Source: Atopsyche davidsoni
Taxonomy: Eukaryota; Arthropoda; Insecta; Trichoptera; Hydrobiosidae
Assembly (NCBI GenBank): GCA_022113835.1
Contig: JAILWY010000012.1
Location: 1-64,000, forward strand
Length of the DNA: 64,000 bases
Direction: 5' to 3'
The notes beneath the pieces were generated by a model that was not told where the DNA came from, did no database searches, and saw nothing but the letters and a program-made list of their open reading frames with translations. Position numbers and translations under genes: made by a program. Each line of letters starts with the position of its first letter. Within the stretch, counting starts at the first letter, position 1. Shown here piece by piece: positions 48,576 through 62,300 of the stretch.

Positions 48576-49065
48576 GATTCAATCTAATTGTAATGAACTG
48601 AAAATTCCTAACTGATGAACATTATAAGCAATTAAATCAAATATTTACAAAATTCAGCCATTTAAATATATTTTTGGAACTTATTTTGTTAGTTAAAACA
48701 AATGAGAATTAAAAGTTATTTTGTGAAGCAACTTGTGCCAAATCACTCGGGGTCTCGGTGGTGCATTGTGAAATCATTTTATTTTAAAAGTATTCATGTG
48801 TATAAATTTAACTCTACAAATGAATTTAAAAAATATATAATCGGATGGAACAATTGAAAGTTGGCACAAGCACTAAATCCAAATAAACGCCCATCTGTGT
48901 TGATGGCGGCTGCGTCGCATTAAATCTCCAGCTTCTATTTATTACATGTCACCTTATTATACATTTAACAAACTTTTTTTAACAAATGTCATTTGTCTAG
49001 TTTGGTTCAGATTAACATAGTTTTGTATTTGTATATATAAGTAGTTTGGTTTATTTTTGGTGAAA

Positions 49066-52000
49066 ATGATAAATGACAAAAATTTGGTAAATACTAACTT
49101 AAATGCGGGTGGAAAAAATGAGCTTATTTCACAATTATATGATTGTTTACTTAAAACTCTCGTGGTTTCCTATGAACTGATACTAACAGCCGCTGACAAT
49201 GACACACAAAACTCTCAGGGTAACATTTCATTATTTGTGATTGACACGTTTCACTGATGCTTTTGATTTATAATTTTCATCATTTTAGGTCACGAGCATG
49301 GGGAAAGGAAATCTTTACTACCCGCTTCGTCTTGCGAGGACAATATGGTATTATCAGTTGATCGCCATTGTGTACTACTGTAACCGAACACTGAATGATA
49401 TACATGAGAGAGAATGCTTCCTTCCTTTCATAACATGCAACTGTAGCGACATATTAGAATGCTCAAAAATAATGGTCTCTAAGGAAATGCCAATCTTTTG
49501 TGGCATGCTTGTGTCTAGTGCATACATAAAATTTATAAAAATAGCAGACATTAAAGTAGAGTTTTTTTAATAATATGATTTTCATCTGCTCAAAAACCTA
49601 TCGATAGCAAACAATAAGCATGTCGGTAATAAAATACGGATCTACTAAATACTTAATGACCATCTGTTAAGTTTTCTTTGTAAAATTTAACCTAATGGTG
49701 TAAGCTTAAAATAATATAAATGCATATAGCTACATGATAAACAAGTTATTCTAAACTCTAACTAGGCAAGCCTGCTTGTACCCTTTGTATATTCACTTTA
49801 TCACTGCGATTTTGTCAACTTCAACTTCACATTTGTCAATGACTAAGCTATATTTGCATTTAAGCGAAAATTTCCAGCCTGTATGTTCTTTGAGATGACG
49901 TTTATGATGGGTTCAAGTAATAATAATAAATATTTATATATTTTATCAAACAGACCAAAAATGTTTGTGTCTCTAACGCCAAAATGAAAAGTAAGATATT
50001 ATTTTTAAACGGAAACACTTATGAAGGAGATCTTCAGAAAGGGTACATGGAAGGTAGTGGAAAATATTCATGGAAAGATGGCAGCACAGTAGAGGTAAAT
50101 AATTTACATAATAATAAATTTTATGTTAACACATTTTAAGCGGGTAACCAAATTGACTAAACTGATGTGCGTAGCGGGCAAAATTCGCGTAAAATTGCGC
50201 GTGTGAAATCTAGTCTATACACTCTTTGATTTGCACTTTTTGATTTTTTTTCTTCCGTTTATCAACTCCGAGTTAATTATGAGATGTTTGTTAATAAATT
50301 AAATGTTATTGTTACACAATAGCTTATATTATATTTATATTTTAAGCGGGTAACCAAATTGACTAAACTGATGTACGAAGCGGACGAAATTCTCGTAAAA
50401 TTGCACTTGTGAAATCTAGTCTATACACTCTTTGATTTGTATGTAGTCAAATAAATCGTTTCCTATAAAAAGTTGAACCACTTCATACACACTTTGCGGA
50501 TTACTTGGCATCACAACAACACCACTTTGTCTTAAAAATTGTTCAATAATAGGAGGATTATCATTCTCTGACCACTCCACTTCTTCATTGTCACTTTGTT
50601 CAGAATCACTGGACAGTATTAGTAGAAGTAACGTTGACGAGTCCTAAACAAACATTACGAGCTGTAAACCTATAGAGTAAAATGATCTTCTGCCGCTTTT
50701 GAGTAAACACATTCAAAAAGGTATTAATACGCGCCCCGCTTTTTGGCAGCAGTCCGCGAAACGGGAACTAGTACCCGCCCCACCTTTAGTGTGCTAAGTT
50801 TAAATTTGAATCTTGAAAAATTCCCCATGTAATTATTTCTACATTTGAAAGTATAACCATATTTAAATTGCAATACAACAGTTTGTAATGATGATGATGA
50901 TTGAGAAAGAGTATTCATATATTTTACTTTAATTCTACAGAATACAGTGCGTCATTGATTGAGTTAAATTGTGCCTTATCAAATGAAATTAATAGAGATG
51001 GCCAGATTTCTTTTTTTTATAATGTAATATAAGCGACATTGATTTTAAAATGAACACAATATATAAAAATTGATAGTAAAATGTTATAAAGATTACATCA
51101 TAAGTCTCGAACCTTTTCTTTTCAGGGCAATTTCTCAAATAATAAAATTTGCGGCCAAGGCCAAGTTTACTGGATTAATAATAGAAGTCGGTATGATGGA
51201 TGTATTTTCAATAACTTTCGACATGGGCGAGGTGTATTCTATTCTGATCTCAAGCACAAAATTTACGATGGAGATTGGCACATGGGCAGCAAGCATGGCC
51301 GTGGCACCATGAAATACTCCTCTCGACTCTCTTACAGCGGGCAATGGGACAAGGTTCTTCTTAAGTAATACATATCTAAAGCAAATTATGTTACAATACT
51401 ACTGTAAAGTTGTATAGTTTTTATTTCATCTTAGGAGCTCGCATGTAGACAAATGACTCATATGTAGACCGTCTACACCCAAAGCGCACACACTCCACTT
51501 GTTTCACTGACATATGAGTAAACTATTAATGGACTGCTCGTCTTCTGCAATGTGCAGCATTTGAACCTTTCAAAAACTTCAAGGTTTTTGCAGCTGTTAG
51601 GAGATTTCACAATGCTTGGCACAAGTGTTATACTGCCTAGTGGCTTGTCTTCCGACGTTTTGGTCACAATACAAATACCATCTTCAAGAATTTCAATAAA
51701 TATATATCTCAATTTTTTTATGCAACTTAAGCTCTACAAATTGCTACAAATTGATGCTCACATCGACAAAAATTTACTGTAAACAAAACATTTTTTGTTA
51801 CAGAAACAATATATATTTTATTGCAGAAACAATATATATTTTATTGCATTTGAATTTGTCATGCAAAGGAGGAAGCATATTTCTGCCTATCTAAGATATA
51901 AATAGTATCCCTTGTGCATGGCACTCACTTGTGACAAGTCACTGTTGCATCATTTCGAGCTCTGCATTAAAAAGGAATCAAGACTTGCTCATTTTCATAG

Positions 52001-54195
52001 TGGCGAGTTTAAATTTTGACCTTAGACCTTGAGGCGTTAGTGTTTGAAAAGCTTACCTATATTTATAAAATATTACGTTGATTATGGAAAACAAATGTTC
52101 AAATTTACTTCCAGAATCTCAAATATGGATATGGAAAAATGACATATTCAAAAACAAGCCAATACTGTGGGCAGTGGGCCAACAATATGAGGCATGGCAT
52201 TGGTACTATGATTTGGGAAAACAATGACGTAAGTCACCACTTATGATATGCTAAATTTTTAAAGCTTAGATAAATGTATATATATTGATATATATATATA
52301 TATATGTATATTATATATATGTTTTTAATTTAATATGCTGAAACAAATGGACAATGTTCACGCAAAAGTGCTACAGTGGCGAATGGAATAGCGGCAAGAT
52401 GGAGGGTGGAGGATACTACACGTGGAATGCCACCTTCAATGACACGTTTTGCGTGCATAATAGCAACGTTTACTCGGGATGCTGGCAAGCAGGTCGGCGC
52501 CACGGCAGTGGTCTGCTGGATTTAGCAGGTCGGAACGGTCTCTCTCTCCAGGCCCACTTCCATCGCAACCGTAAGATTGGCTACGGTCACATATTCTGCG
52601 GCAACGGTCGCTGCCTCATCTGTGCTGACCTTTTCCGTGATGATAAGTTAAGTGATAACAACATAAGATCTATGGCCAACTGCAGACATGGAACTGGATT
52701 GGTCAATGTATCTCCAGAAAGCGTAGACGTTCTTCAATACATCCTGTCAGGAGACTTTAAGTCAAAAATAGAAACAGAGGAAAAGGCGTTAAAGAGCTGT
52801 CTGCGGCGACACAATGCATACATTTCAGACTTGTACGATGCATACTCATCCCCCGTGAGTGGAAAAAAGTATTCATCTGAACTTTGCATGACGAGGGTGC
52901 TGTTGTGGCAACTCTTCATAGACTGCAAGTTTCCACAGCGAGGAATTATCTTAGCAGACTTCAATGATTTGCTTGCTGCCAATGATCAGTTCGGCTTCAA
53001 ATCGGCACACTACCCATTTGAGCAAATCCGCCCTTGGCAATTTGTGCATGTCTTACTAGAAGTGTGTAAAATCCTAAACGGTCCTGTCACAGCTTGCTCT
53101 TTCGATAAATTCATTCAGAAGGATGTCTCCCCTAATACTGGTGACCATATAGGTGAGTCATTTAACCTGCAATCATCCATCTTGATCACCTTGAGGAATG
53201 ACGTATAACTGTCCAATTTACAGGATCAGTTTTGTCATTATATAAAGATGCCCTGCCACTGATGTCGGTTTACGAGCTGTACTCAAGAATGGGTGATGCT
53301 CCTAGTGCAATGAAAATTTTGCAACATATATTTTTTCATAAATTTGAGGATATGGGATCAAATGATACTAGTGATTTGTTTAATTACAAATATTCTATAC
53401 AAAAAAATGTTTTTGGAATCGGAAACCGGCTCTTTTACATATCAGGTAAGATTTTTTGTTATTATTATTTATAGTATCATTATTAAATTATATGTGTTTT
53501 AAATACAAAGTCAATGTAAGAATATTCTCATTAAAAATATGATGTCTATTTATTATTAGCCCATCGCATTGAGAAAAATATTTTATTTTGAATTTTTGTG
53601 TAGAATAATTGTTTAAACATCTGCAAAAATTATTTAGATCGTGGCTCCCTTTGCAGAAGATCAGAATAATGGCCACAAACATACAGCTAATAAGACACGC
53701 CTGAATCTTTCAATCTGTAGATATTAAATATTTTTTTATGTTTTATGGTGATATTGAATCATCCTAAATTGTTTATATTGGCTATGAAACGTGATACTAT
53801 CCTTGGTAGTTTTATAGACTCGGCTCCTATCTGCTGACCTGTTTGTATGTGCATTGGTAGTTGCCAGCCTCGTTTTATTGGTAGTATCCTGTTTAATTAA
53901 ATAATATACCTACATAATATAGTATATTGATTTCAAAATTTCAGAAAAACCATTTGAAAATCAATTTTGTGATGGAAAATATCAGGAATGCAAGTCTTCA
54001 CCATTCAAGGTACATAATTTGCCTTGTAAGAAGATAGTTCAGTGCATTGCGCGAGTCTGCCCGGCTGTGAAGAAGTGCGGGCTTGTCGCGCACATGCTGG
54101 CTCGAGTTACCTTCCTTGAATTCTATGAAATACTGATTCTTTGCATGAATCATAACTACTTTAGTAAAAAAGAAAGATGTAAGAATAATGCATAA
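49066..54195 (+). CDS. Rsph10b: MORN-repeat protein, radial spoke head 10 homologue B-like
   Basis: Likely axonemal radial-spoke protein, acting in motile cilia or sperm flagella. Exon model: 49066-49219, 49289-49347, 49954-50094, 51126-51353, 52115-52228, 52369-53152, 53224-53445, 53945-54195, all in phase, 650 codons. Exons 3-6 encode about eight MORN repeats, e.g. TYEGDLQKGYMEGSGKYSW, IYDGDWHMGSKHGRGTMKYS, YCGQWANNMRHGIGTMIW, YSGEWNSGKMEGGGYYTW. A helical C-terminal region follows (LCMTRVLLWQLFIDCKFP, then RPWQFVHVLLEVCKIL), as in RSPH10B. The last exon ends in a Cys/Lys-rich tail. Weak points: donor GTTCTT after exon 4, a poor pyrimidine tract before exon 6, and exons 1-2 not recognised by homology. 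Confidence 0.82.
50130..50793 (-). mobile_element. piggyBac-like relic in Rsph10b intron 3
   Basis: The left end TTAACACATTTTAAGCGGGT (TTAA at 50126-50129) and the right end, inverted, TTAGCACACTAAAGG then GCGGGTA are related terminal repeats. A ~100-base subterminal block is duplicated at 50135-50237 and 50338-50440. On the minus strand the frame around 50640-50450 reads SSDSEQSDNEEVEWSENDNP, then VVVMPSNPQSVYEVVQLFIG, like the start of a piggyBac transposase. The catalytic core is absent, so this is an internally deleted relic. Confidence 0.65.
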
Positions 54196-55390
54196 AATAT
54201 CAATTACACTTGTCCTCCGATTTACACTTGGAAATCGAAATCATAGATTTTTATATGTAAAACCGTGTAAATCGAAAACAAACTAAAATATGCATAACTG
54301 TCATTGATTTCAACGTAAAATATAACTAAATATAACTTAAAAAACATACAAATAACGATCTATTCGTAAAATGACAAAATTATAAAGGTTTATATGTATA
54401 ATTATTTTTAGATATAGAAAAAAAAAATATAAGTTAAAAAATTTAACCAACAATTTAATAACTGTTATCAATATGTATAATCAATTTTGTAAACTTTCAA
54501 TCTTTTCATACTGATTGGTATGATGTGACAAAACAAATCAATTTTACATTATTATAATAAAAGTATATAAATAAAACTCGTTTACATTGAAGAATCACAT
54601 GGAATTTTACTTGGCATAAATGGAAGTTAAAAAAACATTACAAACAATTTTTGTGTTGATAAAACATTTCAATTTATTCTAGGACTTACTTTAAACAAGA
54701 AGTACTATCGCTAGATAAACGGCAGGTGGTACTAACAAAGTATTCATTAATACTTCACTCCTTTGCCTAGCTCTGCATCAGTTTTCAAAGAATTAAATAA
54801 ATAAATTCAACAATGACCAATCTCTATTTAAAAAGCACAAGTATAAATTAATACAAAAAATCAACAATATCCTTAAATTTCTGTTTGATACAAAACTTCA
54901 CCTTTATTAAAATATTTCACTGTGGTAGTTTTTTCTTTGTATTTTGACCACTCTCAGAGGGAATACATCCACGTCCTCCCATGAATGTATTGCGGATGCA
55001 CACATATTATTAAATAAATAAGACACAAACTTAGTGCGCATTGAAATGCATAACTTAACTACCTGTTATTTCTAAGTAGTAGTGTGGAGTTAATTACTTA
55101 TTTATTTCAATATACCTTATCTATTTACTCTACCGGGATACCAACTCTAGTTCATGTTTATTTAAATTTTATAAAAAGTTATTGTACCAAGCATAAAAAT
55201 ATATATGTGGATCTCCACTCCTTATTTATTTTATTTTATTAATGGACAGTTAGCATTACAAATGAGTACATTTGATCTCATTACATGTCATATCAAAATA
55301 AACAGCCAATTTCATATCCTTATATTTTGTGGAAAATAAATAGTTACATTTAATTGAATACCATACTTTGAAAATGTAGTCTCAACAGGT
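54196..55390. other. Convergent 3' spacer between Rsph10b and ASNS
   Basis: AT-rich with no gene. Plus-strand AATAAA motifs near 54550-54575 could serve Rsph10b. TTTATT on the plus strand near 55222 is a minus-strand AATAAA about 165 bases past the ASNS stop. Confidence 0.5.
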
Positions 55391-56254
55391 TTACTCTTGT
55401 GCAGCATAGTGCTTGATGTATCTTGCCGAGGGATCTGACACTTCAATCCATTTGGGCATCCAGAAGTATGGAATAAGGTGGCCTAGTCCTTGGTAAGACT
55501 CTTCAAACTTTTTCCTAAAAGTCAAATATTTTTATGAAATAAAATGCTAACTAATACTTTACAAATTCATACATTCTCATTATTAACAACAGAATACCGT
55601 TAATTTTTACAGCCAATCACAAAATGTCAATACAAGCAAAACAAAATAATTATTAAATTAAGAATAGAAAATGGTAATAATGTAGTTATTTTACTACAGT
55701 AGAAATCAATGCAGGAAAAAAACTGGATACACTTATAGCAATATGTGAACTTTCAGATACTTGCTTGTTATGTCAATTTTCCATTATATAAATATGGAAG
55801 TAAATGAAAGTTTCATATCCATATCATAAGTATCTAGTGAATGGAGTATCTAAAAAAATATAGTTTTCGGATTTACATGCATGTATGAAAAAAAAAAGAG
55901 GTCAATAAGGTTATAGGATCTATCAGATATGAAAAATGATTATTTTTTTATTATAAATAGATTGGATTAATATAAAATTAAAAGTTTCAATAGGTCATAC
56001 ATATAGAATTCGGGCATATATTGATGTGAAATCTGTCATATGATTTACCTGTAATAGTAGGCTTCCTTAGTTTTTGGACAGCAATGGGAAAAGTCCACAA
56101 CATTTTTTGTGTACTCTTCATCGCTTATACGCTCATGAATAATGTCTTGAATCACCGTAAATAAGGATCTCGTCTTGGAAGCAACACCATCACTGAAATA
56201 ATTGACAGAATCTGCTCATATATCATATCACTAGATCTGGATGCATGCGCCTTG

Positions 56255-56347
<93 letters not shown>

Positions 56348-59300
56348 ATACACCCATACCTCGCTTTACGGCCTAGATACGTTCCACGAAACTTGGCCGC
56401 AAAGCGAAAAGCCGTATAATGAATCAATTATTCTAATACAAATTCAATGGGATCGGTTCCAAATTTGTTAAATATGTAACACTTTTTATACATTCTGGCC
56501 ATTTTTTTCCAAACATGGTTCATTGTTGTTAATTTTAATTCCTTCCATGATTCACTGATGCTGTCAATAGCATCCTTGATGTTATACTTTTTCCAAAATG
56601 TTTTAATTGAAGCTATACCATCGGTTTCCCTTATAAGTTGTCGGAAATTTCGGCGTAGGTAATACGCCTTAAAAGTGGCTATTGCACCCTGATTGGTTGG
56701 ATCAGAGCTGTTTTATTTTTCGGAAGGTACTCAATCATGACATCTTCAGATAGTTCGGATAAATTAGTAGGATGCCCTGGTGCATTATCCAAAATTAGCA
56801 AAGCCTTGTTGGTTAAGTTATTGTCTCGCAAATATTTTTTCACTTCTGTACAAAAGTGATTTTTGAACCAATCTTCAAAAGTAGCTTTAGTCATCCAAGC
56901 TTTCTTGTCGGATTTCCATATGACGGGTAATTGATTTTTATTTAGTCCTTTAAGAGGCTTTGGATTTTCGGACAAATATATTAAAAGTGGTTTTAGCTTA
57001 AAATCACTCGCGGCATTTGCACCAAGTAGCAAAGTTAATCGTTCTTTAGACACCTTATAACCAGGCGCAGATTTTTCGGTTTTTGAAATGTACATGCGAT
57101 CAGGCATTCGCTTCCAATAAAGCCCTGTTTCGTCTACATTAAACACTTGTTCAGGTTTATAACCACCTCTTTCAATAATTCTCTTTAAAATGTTGGGATA
57201 TTCCTTAAATGCGGCCTCATCGGCGTTAACTGCTTCACCTTTCATTTTCAAATTATGCAAATTAAATCTATTTTTAAATTTTTCAAACCATCCTCGGCTC
57301 GCTTGGAATGTGACATCTTCAGGAGATTCATTAGTATCTCCATTCTTCAAATTTTCGAAAATACTTAAAGCTTTTTCCTGGATAATCATTTGACTCATTG
57401 GCATTCTCCGTTTTTTATTGTCCTCAATCCATATAATCAATAGTTAAAATAAGTTAAATAAAAAATACACAAAAAATTTTAATTTGTACATACATACAAA
57501 TGTACTTACGTACCAAAAATGTCCCTAATTATTTCCAATTTTTCCAGTTAATGTGTAATAATCAGTAATAAATATGTACATAAAACACTCACAGACAAGT
57601 CTAAGCCTGCCGCTCTATGAGCACACACTGAATGACGCTCGTAAACAAAATAACATCGAAAAAAAGTTTTTTTTGCTGTTATAGCGAAACATTTTAGGCC
57701 GTAAATCGAAAATGTGCCTTAATTGAAAAGGGCCGTTATAGCGAAAGGCCGTATAAAGAGCGGTCGTATAGCGAGGTATGGGTGTATATATATATATACA
57801 GTTATACCCCGCTTTACGCGAGGGATACGTTCCGGAAATAAATTCGCGTATATCCGGGTTTACGATTAAACATACATACGTAGTCAAAACTTAATACAAA
57901 AAAATATTAATCATTTGAATCAATCACTTTAATTCTAAGAATACTTAGGCAGTATTTTTACTGAAAAATACATATATTATCTTTTGGGTAGCGTTTCTTT
58001 TACGTTCTTGTAAAATACGTTCATAACACCCAACGCCGTTTTTAATTGTTAAGAGAATTCAATGACTACATAATGTTCATACACATTCTTAAATAAGAAA
58101 TTCGCGTAATGCGAGGCATTTTAATGCGAAATTTGCGTTATAATGAAACCGCGCATCACGGGGTCGCATAAAGCGGGGTATTACTGTATATATAAATATA
58201 TATATATTTATACATTTATAAATATATATATATATATTTATACATATATAAATATATATATAGTAGCAGGGCAGAGTCCAGCGCTGCAGTCTAATCGTGA
58301 GCGGATCGCTTGTTACTCGGGGCCGAGTGCACAGACGTCCCTGCCACGCGAGCTCTGAGCTTCATTTGGTTATTTGTCAAAATTAATGCTGCACGCTAGC
58401 GCTTCTAGCGACCGATTTCTCAGAAAGCCCTCCCCCCCCCCCCTTTATTTGAACTCAGCCTTAATAGTAAATATAAAACTAATGTTAAAAAAAACACTAA
58501 CAAATACTTGTGTAATGAAAAGTGTTGTAAGAGGTAGTGGGGCAATTTATATAGACTGAAATAACCTGAAAGCCTCTTTGTGCCGCCAGAGAATTGAGTC
58601 TGGTAGAATTTTTTTCTGGTCGAAAGCACTCCGGAGAAGATGTTTCTCTAGACCATCCTTGGGGCGCCGTAGCTCGCGGTCCAAGCTCAAGTAGTATTGA
58701 GTGAACTGAATATCCAGAAAGGGGCACCGTAACTCCAAGCTGAACAAGGATTATGATATTATTAAATTGATTTGAGGCAACTTCACAATTTGAAATATGG
58801 TGTTTTTGGTATTATTTTATATTTTCAATATGTAATGTATGTGTGCAAACATAGACAAGTATACGTATGCACCTAGATAAAAGATAGGATAAGGATAAAA
58901 AAACACCAGCTATAACAATTTTTATGTATATTATATATATATATATATAAATATTAATCAATCTTTTTGACAGAGTACTTGGTGAAATTCCATTTAAAAA
59001 TCTTAACCCTTTGCACTCCTATGTCGAGCTGGACTCGACATCGCGTTTCTTCACGCCAACTCCTATGTAGCTGGGCTCGACATTTTACAGTGTTTGGCAA
59101 AAGTATACTTATTATTATTGTTATTACTATTATTTTATCAAATATTTTTTGTATGTATTGTGAAAGGCATACATTAGTAATTTCGTGATATTTTGGTAAG
59201 TTATTCAAAAGTATTATTAGCTAAATATTTATGATAATGTAGCACTTTTTACGATTTGTCATTCGACGGAGACGGGCGGTTGCCGCCGTAAAGAGTCAGG

Positions 59301-62300
59301 TAGCAAGACCATTCAAACAATAACAGATACAGAGTATGTTTGTTATCTATGAACAGTTAGTTAATCAGATAATATAAATATGGGCGAGGTGGTTGTCGCA
59401 GACCAATACGCAACATCCTATTGTTTTATGCGAAAAACATTAAAATGGTGGAGAAAACTGTTTTTCTAGGGTGTAGAAACCTCCATAGAAAATGCATATA
59501 TATTGTATAAAGAATGCAATAATAATGCAAATCCAATAAGCTATAAGCATTTAGAGAAAAGTTGTTACTGGAGCTCATAGGAGACTTTCGTGCTCCGATA
59601 TCAAAATCAGGGCGATTATCCACAGGTGACACTGTTCAGCGCTTAGATGGAAAAAGTCATTTTATATTTTCTAATTCTCAGAAAAAACATAAATATTGCA
59701 TGGTGTGTTCCAATAGGAATGTTCCTGGAGGAAGAATAGAAACCACATTTTATTGCGAGACCTGTGAAAGGAAGCCGGGCCTCCATCCAGGAGAATTTTT
59801 AAAAAAATACCACACCAAAATAAATTTTAGACTTAAAATTGTATGCAAAATAAATTATTGATAGACTCTTATCTCTTTTTTTTAATAACTTTACAACTAA
59901 ACAATCATAACAATATCATAAAAATATGTTATTAATCTGTTTTATGATTATAAGCTATTGTGTAACAATAACATCTAATTTATTAACAGAAATCTCATAA
60001 TTACCTCTGAGTTGGCAAACGGAAAAATTAAAAAAATCAAAGAGTGCAAAGGGTTAAATATATTAATACTTGGTTAAATGATAATTAAAAGCAACAATAA
60101 AATTAACATGTGGAAAAATCGAAAAAAAGTATTTTAAAAATAAATATATATATGTGTGTGATCAGATAATCACTTCATTTACATTTTTATAAATATTCAA
60201 CACTGTGGCATGAGTCCTCTTAATACTGACAGAAAGTGTTATGATAAAAAGGCATAACATGGCTCAATAATTCAATATCAGTACATACCTAAATGCGCTG
60301 GTGGTTCTGTCTGCGCGCAGACCATCGTACAGATAGATTTGGGACAGTAATCTGAATGTTAAGAGTTATTATATGAATCATATGAAAAATGTATTGTCTA
60401 GCACGAATTATTTTAATGTTTAACGGGTCTGTGGATCCAGAAGCAACATGATATAAGACTAATGTAATTAAAGTCATCAAAAGTATCAGCTGCCGACTTT
60501 ACATATTGAAACTATATACTGTGTATATAGTTTCAATGGTACAATAGCTTATTATAACTACAAAAATTCTTCAGAATTGCTGTTTTATATCAGCATGAAA
60601 TGAAGGTCGAAGTAAATGAACCTATTTTAATTATAAAAAAATACAATTTAACAACTTTAATTCTAACAAATGGTAATTGGTTTTCAAATTATACCATGAA
60701 TCATACAACACCCAAGAATCACAAAATTTTTTTTTTTTCAACTTTAAGTGTATATTTAGATTAAATTTAATGATGCTTAATAATGAGTACTTTTCACAGT
60801 TGATAGAAAAATGCTAAATAACTAAATTGAATAAATTAAGTATTCAGAATTATTATTTCTACAAATAAACTTAAAATACTTTAATTTCACATAACTGTTA
60901 AAATAATTCATTTTAGCAACAAATCCTCATTACAGAAAAAATTGTCTCACCTGAGACTCTCGCTATGTGAGTTTTGAGCATCCGGAGCATCGCGGAAGTA
61001 AATATACCCCTGAGCCAGTTCATCAGCTCCTTCTCCACTGAACACTACTGTAGTGTTTGTATTCTCTTTTATATACTTAGCCAATATGTACATACCTATA
61101 TTTAGAGAAGAATATTGATTATGTGCATGTATAGGAATATTATTATATACGATTACATCTTAAATCTTACACTCATTAATAAAAAACTAATTTATGCAGG
61201 AAAATGTGTAATTAATCTCACCCACACTAGCTCTGATCGTGGTGATGTCAAAACTCTCCAAACAATCTATTACTGGATCCAGGTAGTACTCCACGTCTTT
61301 CTCGTTGAAAAGTATTTCATGATGTTCTGATTTTATATAATCAGCCACTTTCCGAGCTGCAATCAAATCCGGGGATCCTTCCATACCGATAGCAAATGTC
61401 TGCAAAATAAAACAAATATGAATAATTGTAATGCAACTCTTTGGTGGAATTATTTCAATAATATTTCTCATATATAAATAGTAACAGCGCAAATTTTCAG
61501 ATTACTAAAATTAGGAAAAACTCCAACACTAGCAAACTATGAACCTTACATTATTATACATACAAATAATAATGTGCAAATATATCGCTGTTACTCTTAC
61601 TCTTGGATTAAGAATACGAAAGAAATAAAACACAGAGTCAGGTAAGTAAATGCAGTAAGCAGCTGCAGTACCTACCTGTATCCTGTAGGGGAGCTGAGCT
61701 TGGCGAGCAAGGTTGGTAACGATGGCAGCGATGAGTGAAGAGTCCAGCCCACCGGACAACAAACAGCCAAGGCGACGATCTGACATCAGGCGCTTGCGGC
61801 ATGCCTCGGTGAGCAGGGTCACCACTGACTCCTGAGTGGTCATTAATTCCAGACCTAAACAGACCCGTATCACAGTTCTATCTACAGATTTCAGAATAAC
61901 TATACGGTGTGTGCATTAATTTTTTCGTGAAATTGAAGCTTTATTATAAGAAATTGGTACAATATATTCAATTCAAAGAATTTTCCATCGCTAGCCACTA
62001 TATTTTCTCATCTTTCGGGCAAATTATGGATTCCATCCCAAAAGAACTGTTCGTCTTTTGAAGCCAAGAAAGAATCAAGCCAATTTTTGATACCCTGTTC
62101 AGAAGTGAAGCTTATTCCAAAAAGGGCATTCTGCATCGATTGAAACAAGTGGTAGTCGGAAGGGGCAAGGTCTGGGCTATAAGGCGGGTAAGGCAGAACT
62201 ACCCATCCACTGTTTTCCAAATAGGTTTTAACCGATTTAGCAACATGTGGCCGACCATTGCCATGATGGAAAATTACAGTCTCGTGCCTGGTCACATATT

